Source of the DNA: Phlebopus portentosus
Taxonomy: Eukaryota; Basidiomycota; Agaricomycetes; Boletales; Boletinellaceae
Length of the DNA: 64,000 bases
NCBI GenBank assembly: GCA_037892935.1
Contig: JAYXKI010000001.1
Location: 2,108,001-2,172,000 of the forward strand
Direction: 5' to 3'
The notes beneath the pieces are model-generated. The model ran no database searches. It worked only from the letters and a program-made list of their open reading frames with translations, and was not told where the DNA came from. Within the stretch, counting starts at the first letter, position 1. Every line of letters starts with the position of its first letter. Below, one piece after another: positions 11,365 through 22,341 of this stretch. Made by a program: the position numbers and the translations under genes.

Positions 11365-11790
11365 TGAAAAAGGCAGTAAGGCCAGTAGATAGCTCTTCCA
11401 CCCCCAGACAGATTTACTATATGAAGGTATGACAAATACTTAGTAAATTATGTCATTGTATTACAAATAAGCTCATTTGCATAATATTTTTGTATTTGTA
11501 AGCAGCAAAAATCTTGTTGAAAATTTTCAGCTTGCTCTAGAATTCACGGGAGTAAGTTTGCTAAGTTTGATTTTTTCCTAAAATAGGAAGCTCATTTTAC
11601 TTTATTTTTAGAAATTATAATGATCAAATTGTAGTTATAGGTGCCCTTTACACATCTTTGCACCCAGAATTTGTATTTGAAATGTTGTATTTTCTTTATT
11701 TCTGTAGATGTTGTGTGGGAGGGTTATTGACCAAAAGGTATAAGGTGTGGCACATCACTGATGGTCGAGTTTATACTTTCCCTACCTTTT

Positions 11791-12480
11791 ATATAACTAA
11801 TCTCTATTACTATCTGGATACTAATATAAATAACTTACTACTATGAACAGCTATATCTTTTTTTGAACTATGGACTATAACTATTTATCAGAATTTATAT
11901 AGAGATATCAAGCTATATTACATCATTGATTATTATTCATGTTTATGTACTATATGTTACTGTAAGATACTATCTATATGCATCTATATATTTCTATATA
12001 TTACTAGCCATATATTAACTATGTATAACTAACCTCTATTACTATCTAGATACTAATATAGATAGCTCACTGCTATGAACAACTATACACTTCTTTGAAC
12101 TATAGACTATAACTATTTATCAGAATTTATATAGAGATATCAAGCTATATTATACTATTGATTATTATTCATGTTTATATACTATATGTTACTGTAAGAT
12201 ACTATCTATATGCATCTATATATTTCTATATATTATTAGCCATATATTGATTTGACTATGTATAACTAACCTCTATTACTATCTAGATACTAATATAGAT
12301 AGCTCACTGCTATGAACAACTATACACTTCTTTGAACTATAGACTATAACTATTTATCAGAATTTATACAGAGATATCAAACTATATGATACTATCATTT
12401 GCTATTCATACCTATGCATTATACGTTACTATAGGATACCATCTATATGTATCTATATATTACTATACATTATTATAGTA
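11791..12480. repeat. AT-rich tandem array, ~232-237 bp unit, about three copies
   Basis: The phrase ATAACTAA(C/T)CTCTATTACTA starts copies at about 11793, 12025 and 12262, giving periods of 232 and 237 bp; the second interval has a 5 bp insertion (GATTT). Each unit repeats ACTATAACTATTTATCAG and runs of CTATATA. The third copy degenerates towards 12480. It abuts the broken 3' end of TE-A pol. It could be a minisatellite or an AT-rich decayed transposon tail. Confidence 0.85.
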
Positions 12481-12520
12481 CACTATGTACTACTATAAAC
12501 TACTATGGTGTTATAACTCA

Positions 12521-13876
12521 CTATCCATTAATAACCCAAATGGACTGATTTCCTGATGTTTCTCGAAAGATATCATTCATGAAACCTTGGAATGTCGCTG
12601 GCGCATTGCATAATCCGAAAAACATGACTGTCGGTTCGAATAAGCCCAAATTTGTCCTAAACGCCGCCTTCCATTCATCACCCTCGCAAATCCGAATATT
12701 GTAATATCCCCAGCGAACATCGAGCTTTGTGATGTATTTCGCATCCTTGACCTTATCGATGAGCTCATTTATCAACGGCAACGGGTATTTGTTCTTAACC
12801 GTTCCTTCATTAAGCTTTCGGTAATCTTGAATTGCTCGTAAGCTCCCATCTTCCTTTTTGATAAAGAAGAATGGAGACGCCATCGGGGATTTCGACTGTC
12901 GGATACGTCCAGATGCTAGGTTCTCCTCGATGAATTCCTTCATCGCCTCTTGTTCTTTTGGCGATAATGGATAAACCTTGCAATCGCTGGGTTTGAAGTC
13001 CGGTTTCAGGTCAATAGCGTGGTCCCACGTTCGGTGGTTTGGTAAGCGTTTGAACGATTCCTCACTAAAGACGTCAGCGTATTCCTCCAGGTAAGGCGGC
13101 CACTTCACCGCTTCCTTCATCCGCACATTCCTCACAAACTCTTCATCTATCTCCTCATTCGATGGTGACAACTCACATTCATCAGGGCAACGTGTGAACT
13201 TGACTGCTCCTAACTTCCAATCGATCTCAGGATTGTGCTTCGTCAACCAGTCATGTCCGAGGAAGATGTTGCTCGACGCCAAGGATGTCACCGCCAGTCG
13301 AATCTCCTCCTCATGTTTCCCAAAGAACATTCGTACGACTACGTATTCCTTGATCAACCCAGCTTCATTGCTTGTTCCGTCAGCATTGAAGACTGGTCTA
13401 GGTCGAATGTACCTCTGGGTAGGGAAACCGTATTGTTTAACAAAACCTTCATCGATACATGAACCCGTGCATCCTGAGTCGATTAGCGCATGGGCATCAA
13501 TGAAGTTTTCCTCTTCGAGTAGAGGGTTTGACAAATCTACTTCATCGTCGCCTGCCACCTTTGGGTGTACGATGCTAACGAAGGCGTCCAACTCTTTTCC
13601 TCCTGCCCTCCGGACGAACTGGTCTGCGTCCACAATCCCCTCGTGCCATACCTCAGCCGCGCGTCTGCCTACCACATTCCACACTGCTTCAGTAACGTTC
13701 GCCTGAGCAACAACGTTCTCACGGTAAGGTGCTTCCGCCACAACCTCATTTTTTATAGCGGTCTGATTCCGCTCCTCCTCTCTCAACTCGCCTGCTTGTG
13801 CATCTGCTCTCCTGACAAATAAATCTTCATAGACCTCGAAGTCATCATTGTCGTCTTCAGATTCATCTGGCAGCAC
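12521..13876 (-). pseudogene. TE-A pol remnant: protease and partial reverse transcriptase
   Basis: The open frame reads through an acidic linker, a retropepsin-type site ([13 protein letters not shown], about residues 131-143), and the RT fingers/palm up to [16 protein letters not shown] and [16 protein letters not shown]. The catalytic YxDD box that should follow is absent. The last residues (about [13 protein letters not shown]) come from flanking DNA, so the RT is cut at about 12555-12560. Upstream it is separated from gag by a frame change at about 13880-14007, common in Ty3-type elements. It cannot encode an active polymerase. Confidence 0.85.
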
Positions 13877-14007
13877 GTTGGTAAGGATCTTTCAAAGGGT
13901 AAAACCGTCACTGATATTCACATCTTGATATTGTACAGCAGGACGATTATATTTTAACGAGTCCAACGAAGAGAATCCTTTAGGAAACCGACCAGTCATT
14001 CCGACGT

Positions 14008-15534
14008 CTACGCCTGGTCTTCCAGAAAACCCTCACCTTCCACTAGTTCTTCCAGCTCAGCAGGCACTGCTCGCACATTGACCTCATCATCCTCTTCGAA
14101 GGAGGATTCCTTTGCTTGGCCGAGCTCTTCGAAGAGCGCCTTCCTGTCTGCCGGAACAAAAGCTGCGATGATGACGCGTATTGCTTCACGGCCTCGCGGA
14201 CATTCCCTGATGTAGTGGCCCACCTGGCCACACTTGTAACAAGCACGTGTACGGCACGCCTGGTTCATCATTAGGTCCATCGGCTGACCCAGGCCTCCAT
14301 ACGTTATTCCTGTTGCGTCACGACGATCTTGGGGGGGAGGCATGTAGGGACGAGCTGCTTGTTGGAGCAGCATAGGCCGTCTCGGTGGTGGCGGAGGAGC
14401 TGGCCTCGTTGCCGTTGAGCTTATTGTCTTTCGTTGATGTTCGGCCATCAGGTCTCTGATCTGACGTTCAACCCTGTCGACCTTGACAGCAGCCCTCTTG
14501 AACTCTTCGTACGATGTCGGTTCATTAGGCAATCTCATGACGCCTTCGACAACCTTGGGGTTTAGAGCCCTCTTTAGGCGACTCATCAACCACTCGTCGT
14601 GCGCTTCCGTCGCTAGACCCGTGTCCACTCAACAGATGTCGAATTTGTTGAAGAACTCATTGGCATTGAGGTCTCCTTGGTACATTGCATCAAGTCGTTC
14701 GAAAGCCTTCTGAGACCTTGCGGGGTCATCGAACGACGTGTCCAGCTTCTTTAAGAAGGCTTCCCAGCTGTCCGTAAACTTCAAATCACCATCTGCATTG
14801 ATCGCTCCACTGGTATAGCTTTCCGCCCAGCGAGCTGCAGCACCACTCTTCATGTACGACAGGGCGAACATAATTTTGCTCTTGTTCGTCCTGAATTCAT
14901 GTTCGGATGCGTAGATATACAGGCGCAGTTCTCGTTTGAAGTCTACGTAATCATGTTCGCCATTGAAATCTCTGGGTTTGGCGACGTGGACCTTCTTCGA
15001 TGTCTTCGAGCCTTGGTTCACGCCTTCGCCTGCAGCTTGGAGCGCTAGTGCGACCGCCGTCGCAAGATCAGTCATCGTTTCCTTTGACAATGACATCTCA
15101 TGTTCTTCCTCTTCTTCTTCTTCTTCGTCTGTTGGTACAAGTGGAGCCGGTTCTCGTGGTGTAGTGAAAGACAATGGGGGTGCTGTGGATGGGGTCGACA
15201 CCTGACCTGTCAATATTGATGGTCCTGGTAATGAGGCCGTTGATCATGTAGGGGTAGGGGGCGTGGGTTCGTCTTCGTCACCCTCTTCTTTCGCTCTCCA
15301 ATACTGCGACTTGTCCCCCCTGGTCGAATACTACTTCTTGGCGGTTTCGTCCCACCAAGCCGTGAAGTTCTGGCCGCCTGACCTGACGATGTACTGTTTC
15401 TTTGACGCGCTCCACCTAGAGTTTGTCGGAAGCGCTGCTCGTTGCTCGTCAGTTAGCTCCACTTTGATAGGCTGGGGGTGGAACGGGGATCGGGATGGTG
15501 TTTGGACGGGACCAATTTCGGATGATCGGCTCAT
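14008..15534 (-). pseudogene. TE-A gag with CCHC zinc knuckle
   Basis: Gag starts at MSRSSEIGPVQTP (15534) and runs to the stop at 14008. Visible are an acidic Glu-rich tract near 15115, the capsid-like region (DFKRELRLYIYAS, SGAAARWAESY), and a zinc knuckle CYKCGQVGHYIREC near 14235-14195. In-frame stops interrupt it near 15330 (W to stop, where relatives have KKWYS), near 15213 (CGA to TGA, where relatives have TRST) and at 14629-14631 (CGA to TGA, where TE1 has CRVD). Known role: particle assembly and RNA packaging. Here it is broken. Confidence 0.85.
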
Positions 15535-16068
15535 CTTTGAAATTGACAACTAGTCGAAAGGCACTGAGGTAGATGATAAACAAAATACTTGATGAGGATT
15601 GGACTCTATGCATCACCCACGAGAACGTCTGATGGGAGTTCCAAAGAAGGGTGATTCTGAGCGCCACATTAATGATAGTGTGGATAGGGGTCTGGGACTG
15701 GACCGTCGATACGAACAGGAACTAGGCAGCCTTCTTTGTTCTGACCAAAGACTATGTCGTTCAGATCGATGTTTCCTAGGCTGATCTGATCTTGAACGTC
15801 TGCCCAAGGTACGACAAACCTCTTTGGTTTTGTGTAAGGTCGTCAGCGGGGTTGATAACGAGTCTGGTAGCGAGTCAGAGCCACAGTGATATGATTGGTT
15901 TGGGAACTATCAGGACACGTCAAAGTCACTCGGACCTTAACGGGCAAGATAGGGGTTGCTCGGATAAATCCAGGATGGGCGCGGTTGTTGACCGTCGATG
16001 TGTCTCCTGCGTGGAGTAGCAATGAACGAGTGGTTAACCCACGGGTTTGAGAGTAGGTCTTTCTATTA

Positions 16069-16528
16069 TGTTAGGTGGCGTGACTAATGGGCGTCGATCT
16101 CGAGGCAGCCAACACAACAACAAACAACTGGCTAACGCGAGTTGCCGGGCTATACGCACGCTATGTCGCAGTGAAGGTAAGTAGAATTCAGCAACCTAAT
16201 AATACAAGAGTAGATACCTATGTCGCAGTGAAGGTAAGTAGAATAGAAAGACAAGGAACGAAAGAGTCAAACTATCTACTTATATAGACTTCGAGCGCGT
16301 GAAGGACTTACTCTAATAAAAAGGTCACATGTCAAAGAGTGGAGTGATTAATGAGCGTGTTAGTCGGAAGGAACGGATTTAGTCATGGCCGATGACTGAA
16401 GATGAATAAGCCACAACGGATTGAACAGAATTAGTAAAAGAGGATTAGTAACATAAAGAAAAGGAAAAGGAATATTTAAAATGAATGATGATATAAGAAA
16501 AGAAAAGAAAAATGTTCGAGTCCTTACA
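16069..16528 (-). repeat. 5' LTR of TE-A
   Basis: 460 bp, bounded on the plus strand by TGTTAGG and CCTTACA. It matches LTRs at 19627-20047, 20842-21202 and 37247-37607 at both ends and in the interior (AATGTTCGAGTCCTTACA). It is longer than the 361 bp LTRs of TE1, partly through a repeated segment (GTCGCAGTGAAGGTAAGTAG occurs twice, at about 16167 and 16219). Confidence 0.85.
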
Positions 16529-16615
16529 AGGGGGTCCAGAACTGGGAGAGAAGATTTGAGATGCCTATAAATGATCCAAAGAGCCAGCAATCGGAACATT
16601 CGAAGAAGGATATTG

Positions 16616-16928
16616 CACTACGGGCAATTTAGTATTTTACATCAGATGATAAATGGATTGATATGTAATTTGATATTTTCAATATCATTCAATATCATTA
16701 TGCATATCCTCATTAGGGATATTTAGAATATCATCGAAGCAGATATCCCTAAAAATTATCCCGATTGGTCAATCAGAATATCTGCTTTGATGATATTCTA
16801 AATACTTCGATGATATTCAAAATATCCCTAATGAGGATATGCATAATGATATTGAATGATATTGAAAATATCAAATTACATATCAATCCATTTATCATCC
16901 GATGTAAAATACTAAATTGCCCGTAGTG
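16616..16928. mobile_element. 313 bp fold-back MITE, terminus CACTACGGGCAA
   Basis: Starts CACTACGGGCAATTTAGTAT and ends with the inverse complement. Arms of more than 100 bp are rich in GATATT/AATATC. There is no coding capacity. The CACTA terminus points to the CACTA/CMC superfamily (inference). No clear target duplication. It lies between the TE-A LTR and the TE-G remnant. Confidence 0.8.
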
Positions 16929-17142
16929 CTGGATGAGTTGTGCATCAGGTCACATGATCAATAACAAGATAAGGACTCTGGATGTACAGTGCTACAGTTA
17001 TTCCAGACAAGAGGAATAGGTCACTGGTACACGAGAAGGGTCTGGTCTAGGAAGCGACAATACAAAACAGCAAGATTATGGCTACCACAATTAAGGGATC
17101 CACACTCTCCTTGCAGTCTGAAGTGGATCTTAAGGGGAGGAA

Positions 17143-18738
17143 TGTTACGAAAATTGTGGATATACAATGCAGCATGGAATCAGACACTTTACACACCGAA
17201 TCATGCAGCCTAATTAAGAGCATTTTGAAAGGCTTCAGAGGCAGAATAGTGGTGGCGACTCTTGCCCACTAATGCAGCAAGAACCTGGGGAGGTAGCTGC
17301 GCAAGAGGAACCCAATCAACGATATTATAAAGACGAATGCGACGAGAGGGAGGACCCATACGATTTGCAGGAAGGACTAGCTGGAATGCATATTGAACAC
17401 ACTCCTCCACCTGAGCGAAGCTACATACAGATGGAGGAACAGAACATCGCAAGATATGTAGAACTCCTGCAGAAGAGACGATATTGACATGGTGCAACCA
17501 GACGCTTTGTTCACAAAAGCCTAGTCTGTACGAATTGCTATTTGGCATACCAAAGGAGTTGGGTTCTTTCGGAGTGGCTCCTCAAGAACTTCATAGAGCG
17601 CTTAGTAACCAGGGAGGCAGCCGATGTCAAGATTCGACATAAGCTCGGACCCTCAGAACAAATGTTAGACCAACCATTGCCGAACCGCAAAATGAGCGCA
17701 TATGATCATGAGGTATCCATATGGCTTGCCAATAGGGACATCTATGCACTGAAGGTCTGTGTGAGAGCTTGGATCAATCAGCATCGTCACCAGACTCTGT
17801 GTCAAAACACTGCAGTGGAAGTTGATTGGCCAGTCTATTACATGGCGCCATCGGATGTCGAAAGTCTTATCGAAGAAGCAATGGATCAAATACTAGAAGC
17901 ATGGGAACGATTGGAAGAAGGGGTTATTACAGTCGACAAATAGTGCGAGATGAATCACCTGGGAAGAAGATTCAGGTTAACATTGGGTACCGGACTACAA
18001 TTCTCCGACATCAATATAGCGGCATGGCATAGAAGGGTATCTGCCAAGTTTACACAGCCGCCAAGGTTAATCTCCGAAGATCGGCAGGGGTTGCCGATCC
18101 TGAATCCCAAGATAACGGTCAGCCCCATGATGGAAGACTAACGGCAGAAGCTCGGCCGGAGTAACAGAGCGCCGGCGAAGCGAGATCACGGCATGTGAAG
18201 GAAGTCTCTCGTGGGAGGATTGGCATTAGGGATTAACATGTGATAGGAACAGAGATCGATAGAAGCCTGATGAAAGCTTCTTTAGAATGGAGGTAGATAA
18301 GGGCCTGCCTAATAGGGAAGGAAGTAGTTGGTGGTGCTACTAGGAGTTTCGGTAGTGCCACTAGAGTTATCAGTGGTACCACTGACTCAAGAAAGTGGGA
18401 GTGAAACCAGCTGAAACATGTTGTCCCAACCAATGACGAGGCATGGTCGGTAGTATTTGGTAGTCAGTAGTATTCAGTAGAAACTTTATTTAAGGCGCCA
18501 GCTGAGCGGGGTGTTGTTCTTCAGCAAAATTATTTTGTACTCTCAATCATAACTGTACCCCTTTGATTGAACCTCTGCTCTACTGCTGGGTTAAGCTTGA
18601 GCCTATAGCTCGCTTCTTAGTAGTACATCTAACCTTCACTACTCTACTCTCCAATAATGTTTTATCAGAAGGAGAAAACAGGGACTTGTTCCGGTACGCT
18701 CGGACTGACCACCTTGTCTGAAAACGCCAGTCCTAACA
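17143..18738 (+). repeat. 1.6 kb LTR-like unit, copy G1
   Basis: Bounded by TGTTACG and TCCTAACA, preceded by a polypurine run, with a TATA-like TATTTAAGG near 18488 in its last quarter. That layout is expected of an LTR (U3 long, R-U5 short). A second, inverted copy is split between 37936-37608 and 20841-20048. The other LTR of the same element is not in the window, so the LTR call is an inference from termini and the polypurine tract. Confidence 0.55.
17167..18141 (+). pseudogene. Unknown 324-codon frame inside the G1 LTR
   Basis: From ATG at 17167, a single frame of 324 codons runs to TAA at 18139-18141. It is interrupted only by three nonsense codons (about 17215 TAA, 17485 TGA, 17941 TAG) and no frameshift. 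The inverted copy elsewhere keeps the same frame with in-frame indels only. Conserved blocks between the copies include MSAYD(H/Y)EVSIWL, DIYALKVC(V/M)RAWINQHR and NTAVEVDWPVYY. I recognise no domain. The persistence of the frame in two diverged copies indicates that the ancestor coded for protein. Confidence 0.6.
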
Positions 18739-19301
18739 TCTTGGGGTTTGGCAATATGGACCTTTTTTGACACCCTCGATTCTTAGTTTGTGCCTTCACC
18801 TGCCGCCTGTAGTGCTAGCGGGATCGCTGTAGCAAGGTCCATTATCGATTCTTTCAATAGCGACATTTCCTGTTCTTCCTCCTCTTCATCTTCTTCACTG
18901 GGTATGAGCGGAGCAGGTTCCTGTGGTTCAGTGAATGACAAAGAGGGCGCAATGGTTGGAGCTGACATCAGAGCTGTCAATGTTAATGGCCCTGGTAATG
19001 GAGCCGTTGATCGCGTGGGGGTAGGAGGTTCAGGTTCGTCTACGTTGTCCACTCACTTCGCTCTCCAATAGAGGGACTTGCCTTCTCTGTCGGAGTACCA
19101 CTTCTTCATGCTTTCATCCCACCAAGCAGTAAAGGTTTGATCGCCCAATTTGACAACATAATGTCCTTGCAACGTGCTCCACCTAGTGTTTGTTGGTAGA
19201 GCCACTCGCTGTTCATCAGTTAGATCCACCTTGATAGGCCGGGGGTGGAATGGGGATCGGGATGGAGTTCGGACAGGACTGACTTCGGATGATCGGCTCA
19301 T
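18739..19301 (-). pseudogene. TE-B gag N-terminal fragment
   Basis: Starts MSRSSEVSPVRTPSRSP and includes the acidic tract (EEDEEEEEQEMSL) and the start of the capsid region, matching TE-A and TE1 gag. It ends at the junction with TE-G1. A stop lies near 19053, close to the YWRAK segment. Confidence 0.75.
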
Positions 19302-19626
19302 CTTTGAAATTGACGACTAGTTGAAAGGATCCGAGGTAGATGATGAATAAAATACTTGACGATGATTGGACTCTATGAGTCACCCAAGAGAACATTTGAT
19401 GCGAGTTCCACAGGAGAGTGATTTGGAGTGCTACGATTAGAGGATTGATTGATTGTTTCGGAAACTATCGGGACACGTCAAGGTCAATCGGATCTTGACG
19501 GGCAAGATAGGGGTTGCTTGGATAAATCTAGGATGGGCGCAATTGTTGATCGTCGATGTGTCTCCTGCATGGAGTAGTGATGAACGAGTGTTTAAAACAC
19601 AGGTCCGAGAGTGGGTCTTTCTATTA

Positions 19627-20047
19627 TGTTAGGCAGTGAGACTAATGGGCGTCGATCTCGAGGCGGCCAACACCAACAACTAACAACTGGCTAAACATGA
19701 GTTGCCGGGCTATACGCATGCTAAGTCGAAGTAAAGGTAAGTAGAATTCAGTAAACTAATAATACAAGAGTAAATACCTAAGTCGAAGTGAAGGTAAGTA
19801 GAATAGAAAGACAAGGAAACAAATGAGTCAAACTATCTACTTATATAGACTTCAAGCACGTGAAAGGTCTACTCTATTAGGGGATCACATGATGAAGGAG
19901 AGAGATGATTAGTGAGCGTGATAGAACATTGTGGAATGTTCCGACAAATGGATGAATAAGCGCATAAGAAAAATAAAAGAAAAGAAAAAGAATATTAAAA
20001 TGGATGATGATGTAAGAAAAGAAAAGGAAAATGTTCGAGTCCTTACA
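19627..20047 (-). repeat. 5' LTR of TE-B
   Basis: 421 bp with termini TGTTAGG and CCTTACA on the plus strand, homologous to the TE-A and TE1 LTRs. No matching 3' LTR in the window. Confidence 0.8.
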
Positions 20048-20841
20048 CATTCTTATCACATATTAATCCTGTCTGCAAATCCTCTCATGAGAGACTTTTT
20101 CTATATGCCGAGATCTTACTTCTCTAGTGCTCCATTTTCTTAGCTGAGCTTCTGCCATTAATCTTCCATCATGAGGCTGACTGTGATCTCAGAGTTTGGA
20201 CTCGACAATCTCTGCTGATCTTCTGAGGTTAATCTCAGCAGCTGTGTAAACTTGGCAGATACCCTTCTGTGCCTTGCCACTATACTAATGTCGGAGTACT
20301 GTAGTCCTGTGCCCGATGTTAACCTGAACTGTTGTCCCAGGTGATTCATCTCATGCCATTCATCTACTGTGATAACCCCTTCTTCTGATCATTTCCATGC
20401 TTCCAGCATTTATTTTATTGCTTCTTCTGTAAGACTTTTGATGTCCGATGACGATCTGTAATACACTGGCCAATCAACTTCTACTGCAGTGTTTTGGCAC
20501 AAGGTCTGCTGACGATGCTGATTGATCCAAGCTCTCATGCAGACCTTCAATGCATAGATATCCCTATCACTGAGCCATATGGATACCTCATAGTCATATG
20601 CGCTCATTCTGCTGTTCAGCAATGGTTTGTCTATTGTTTGTTCTGAGGGTCCGGGCTTATATCAAATCTTGGCATTAGCTGCCTCCCTTGTTACTAAGTG
20701 CTCCATGAAGTTCTTGAGGAGCCACTCCAAAAGAACCCAACTCTTTTGATATGCCAAATAACAATTTGCACATATCAGGCTTTCATGAACTAAGCATCTG
20801 GTTGCACCATGTTGATAGCATCTTCTCTGCAGGAGTTCTAC
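20048..20841 (-). pseudogene. ORF-bearing LTR, copy G2, distal part
   Basis: Inverted homologue of 17490-18250. It carries the C-terminal two thirds of the LTR-borne frame: MSAYDYEVSIWL at about 20610, ending MMED and a stop at 20158. The blocks at 20622-20410 and 20349-20158 are in the same frame. Stops include a TGA where copy G1 has CGA (KIRHKLG). It is cut on the right by TE1 (target duplication TCTAC at 20837-20841) and on the left by the TE-B LTR. The proximal part is at 37608-37936. Confidence 0.65.
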
Positions 20842-21202
20842 TGTTAGGCGGCGAGATTAATGGGCATCAATCTTGAGGCGACCAACACAACAACAAATAA
20901 CTGGCTAACGTGAGTTGCCGGGCTATACGCACACTATGTCGCAGTGAAGGCAAGTAGAATAGAAAGACAAGGAACAAAAGAGTCAAACTATCTACTTATA
21001 TAGACTTCGAGTATGGGAAAGGTCTACTCTAATGAGAAGTCACATGACAAGGAATGGGATGATTAGTGAGCATGATAGAACATTGTGGAATGTTCCAGCA
21101 AATGGATGAATAAGCGCATAAGAAAAAGAAAAGAAAAGGAAAAAGAATATTAAAATAAATGATGATGTAAGAAAAGAAAAGAAAAATGTTTGAGTCCTTA
21201 CA
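20842..21202 (-). repeat. 3' LTR of TE1
   Basis: 361 bp, TGTTAGG...CCTTACA on the plus strand, next to polypurine tract CACCCCCCTCTC (plus-strand view, about 21204-21215). Left flank TCTAC matches the right flank of the distant 5' LTR. Confidence 0.9.
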
Positions 21203-22341
21203 TCACCCCCCTCTCAAGGTTGGGCGTCCCGACCAACCACATAATCCTTCTGACAACATGAACCTATACAGTGCTCGCATGCTTTGTTGAGGTATTGTTA
21301 ACTTTTGTGGAGCTCCAGGATGTTTGCGATAGAATTCTTGAATTGATTCCTGCACATTATCCTTGACATCGGATTCTGGCTGCCATGTCACTTTCTCATA
21401 TCCAACCTACTTGACCAAGAATTGGAGCCTGCCTTGATGTAGATATGAGTCAAGTATTTCTTCAACCTCGTACTCTTCCTGTTCATCAATGATCACTGGT
21501 GGGGGTGGAGGCAGCTTCTTTTGTGATTCGAAAGACAGTTGAACGGCTGGTTTGAGCAGGATCTCGTTAAAGATGGGATGAACGTGTTTCCATGTCTTTG
21601 GGATCTTTAGCTTATACACGCTCACGCCCACCTTTTTCATAACCTCAAACAGGCCAAACCATTTGTCGTCCATCTTCTTCATCAGTTGGATTGTCTTAAT
21701 GTTTTGACCATCCAAGAAGACCTTTTGTCCTGTCTCATAGACTACCGACTTCCCAGCATGACAATCGTAAAAGCACTTCATGTCTTCATTGGCCTGGGTC
21801 AGATTGGCCTGAGTGAGTTCGTGTATTCCCTTGACATGTTTGGCAAACTCTTCTGCTGATAGATTGGACGATGTCATTCCAATGCCCATAAAGCCTGAAG
21901 AGTGTTGTCCCATGTTGATGAAGAAGGGTGATAGTTTGGTTGCTGAATGTTTGCGATTGTTGTACGCAAACTCTGCGAGAGCTAACCAGTCCACCCAGTC
22001 CGATTGTCAATGATTGATGTATAGTCGAAGGTACTGTTTGAGTTCTTGATTAACTTGTTCCATCTGCCTATCTGTTTGAGGGTGATATGCTGTTGACGGA
22101 TTGCCTTCGATATGAAGGAGTTTGTACAACTCTCTCATCATCTTCGCATCAAATTGTACTCCTCAATCATGAATGATCTTTTGAGGTAACCTGTGCAACC
22201 GGAAGATATGGTCCATGTAAATCCTCGCCATTTCTTCTGCCATCAGTTTTGTCGTTGTCGGTATCGCATGGATTTGTTTGCTAAAGCAGTCGACTACAAT
22301 GCAGATTGTGTTAAACCCATTCAACTCCGGCAATTCTCCGA
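21203..22341 (-). pseudogene. TE1 integrase C-terminal half
   Basis: Minus strand, continuing from the fragment at 30656-30948. Visible: CIVVDCFSKQIHAIP, the second catalytic Asp region (IIHD-stop-GVQFD, where CGA has become TGA), the catalytic Glu helix (TDRQMEQVNQELKQYL), WLALAEFAYNN, and a chromodomain-like tail (YEVEEILDSYLHQGRLQFLVK). Stops at about 22172 and 22010 are both CGA to TGA in context. It is cut at 22341 by TE2, whose CCGA target duplication is at 22338-22341. Confidence 0.85.

Larger units (their letters stand above)
9952..11785. mobile_element. 1.83 kb element with perfect 23 bp TIRs, holding nested fold-backs
   Basis: The 23 bases at 9952-9974 (GTAGGGAAAGTATAAACTCG then ACC) recur perfectly inverted at 11763-11785. 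Nothing in the 1.8 kb between encodes a recognisable transposase. Two other inverted-repeat elements (10061-10541 and 10630-11364) lie inside. No clear target duplication flanks the TIRs (GTAATAAC against CTTTTATA). The superfamily is unassigned. Confidence 0.65.
12555..16528 (-). mobile_element. TE-A: truncated Ty3-type LTR retrotransposon
   Basis: Minus-strand element with 5' LTR (16069-16528), leader, gag (15534-14008) and protease-RT (13876 to about 12555). It stops within the RT just after the [14 protein letters not shown] block. RNase H, integrase and the 3' LTR are missing, and the break abuts AT-rich tandem repeats. It is close kin to TE1 and TE-B by LTR ends (TGTTAGG/CCTTACA on the plus strand) and protein sequence. 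Confidence 0.85.
16929..18738 (+). mobile_element. TE-G1: 3' end of an LTR element with an ORF-bearing LTR
   Basis: About 210 bp of internal sequence ends in a purine run (AAGGGGAGGAA, a polypurine tract) just before a 1596 bp segment bounded TGTTACG...CCTAACA. I read this as the 3' LTR. Its right end abuts gag of TE-B, as if TE-G1 had inserted there. The 5' part of the element is missing. Confidence 0.55.
18739..20047 (-). mobile_element. TE-B: truncated relative of TE1 (5' LTR plus gag start)
   Basis: 5' LTR at 19627-20047, leader, and the first part of gag from 19301. It breaks at 18739 where the TE-G1 LTR begins. The LTR itself sits inside the 3' part of the second ORF-bearing LTR copy, so TE-B inserted into that copy. 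Confidence 0.75.

Noticed and set aside
16929..17142. Frames near 16989-17272 as a separate gene
   Set aside because: They run into the LTR start and look like the 3' end of the TE-G1 internal region rather than an independent gene.
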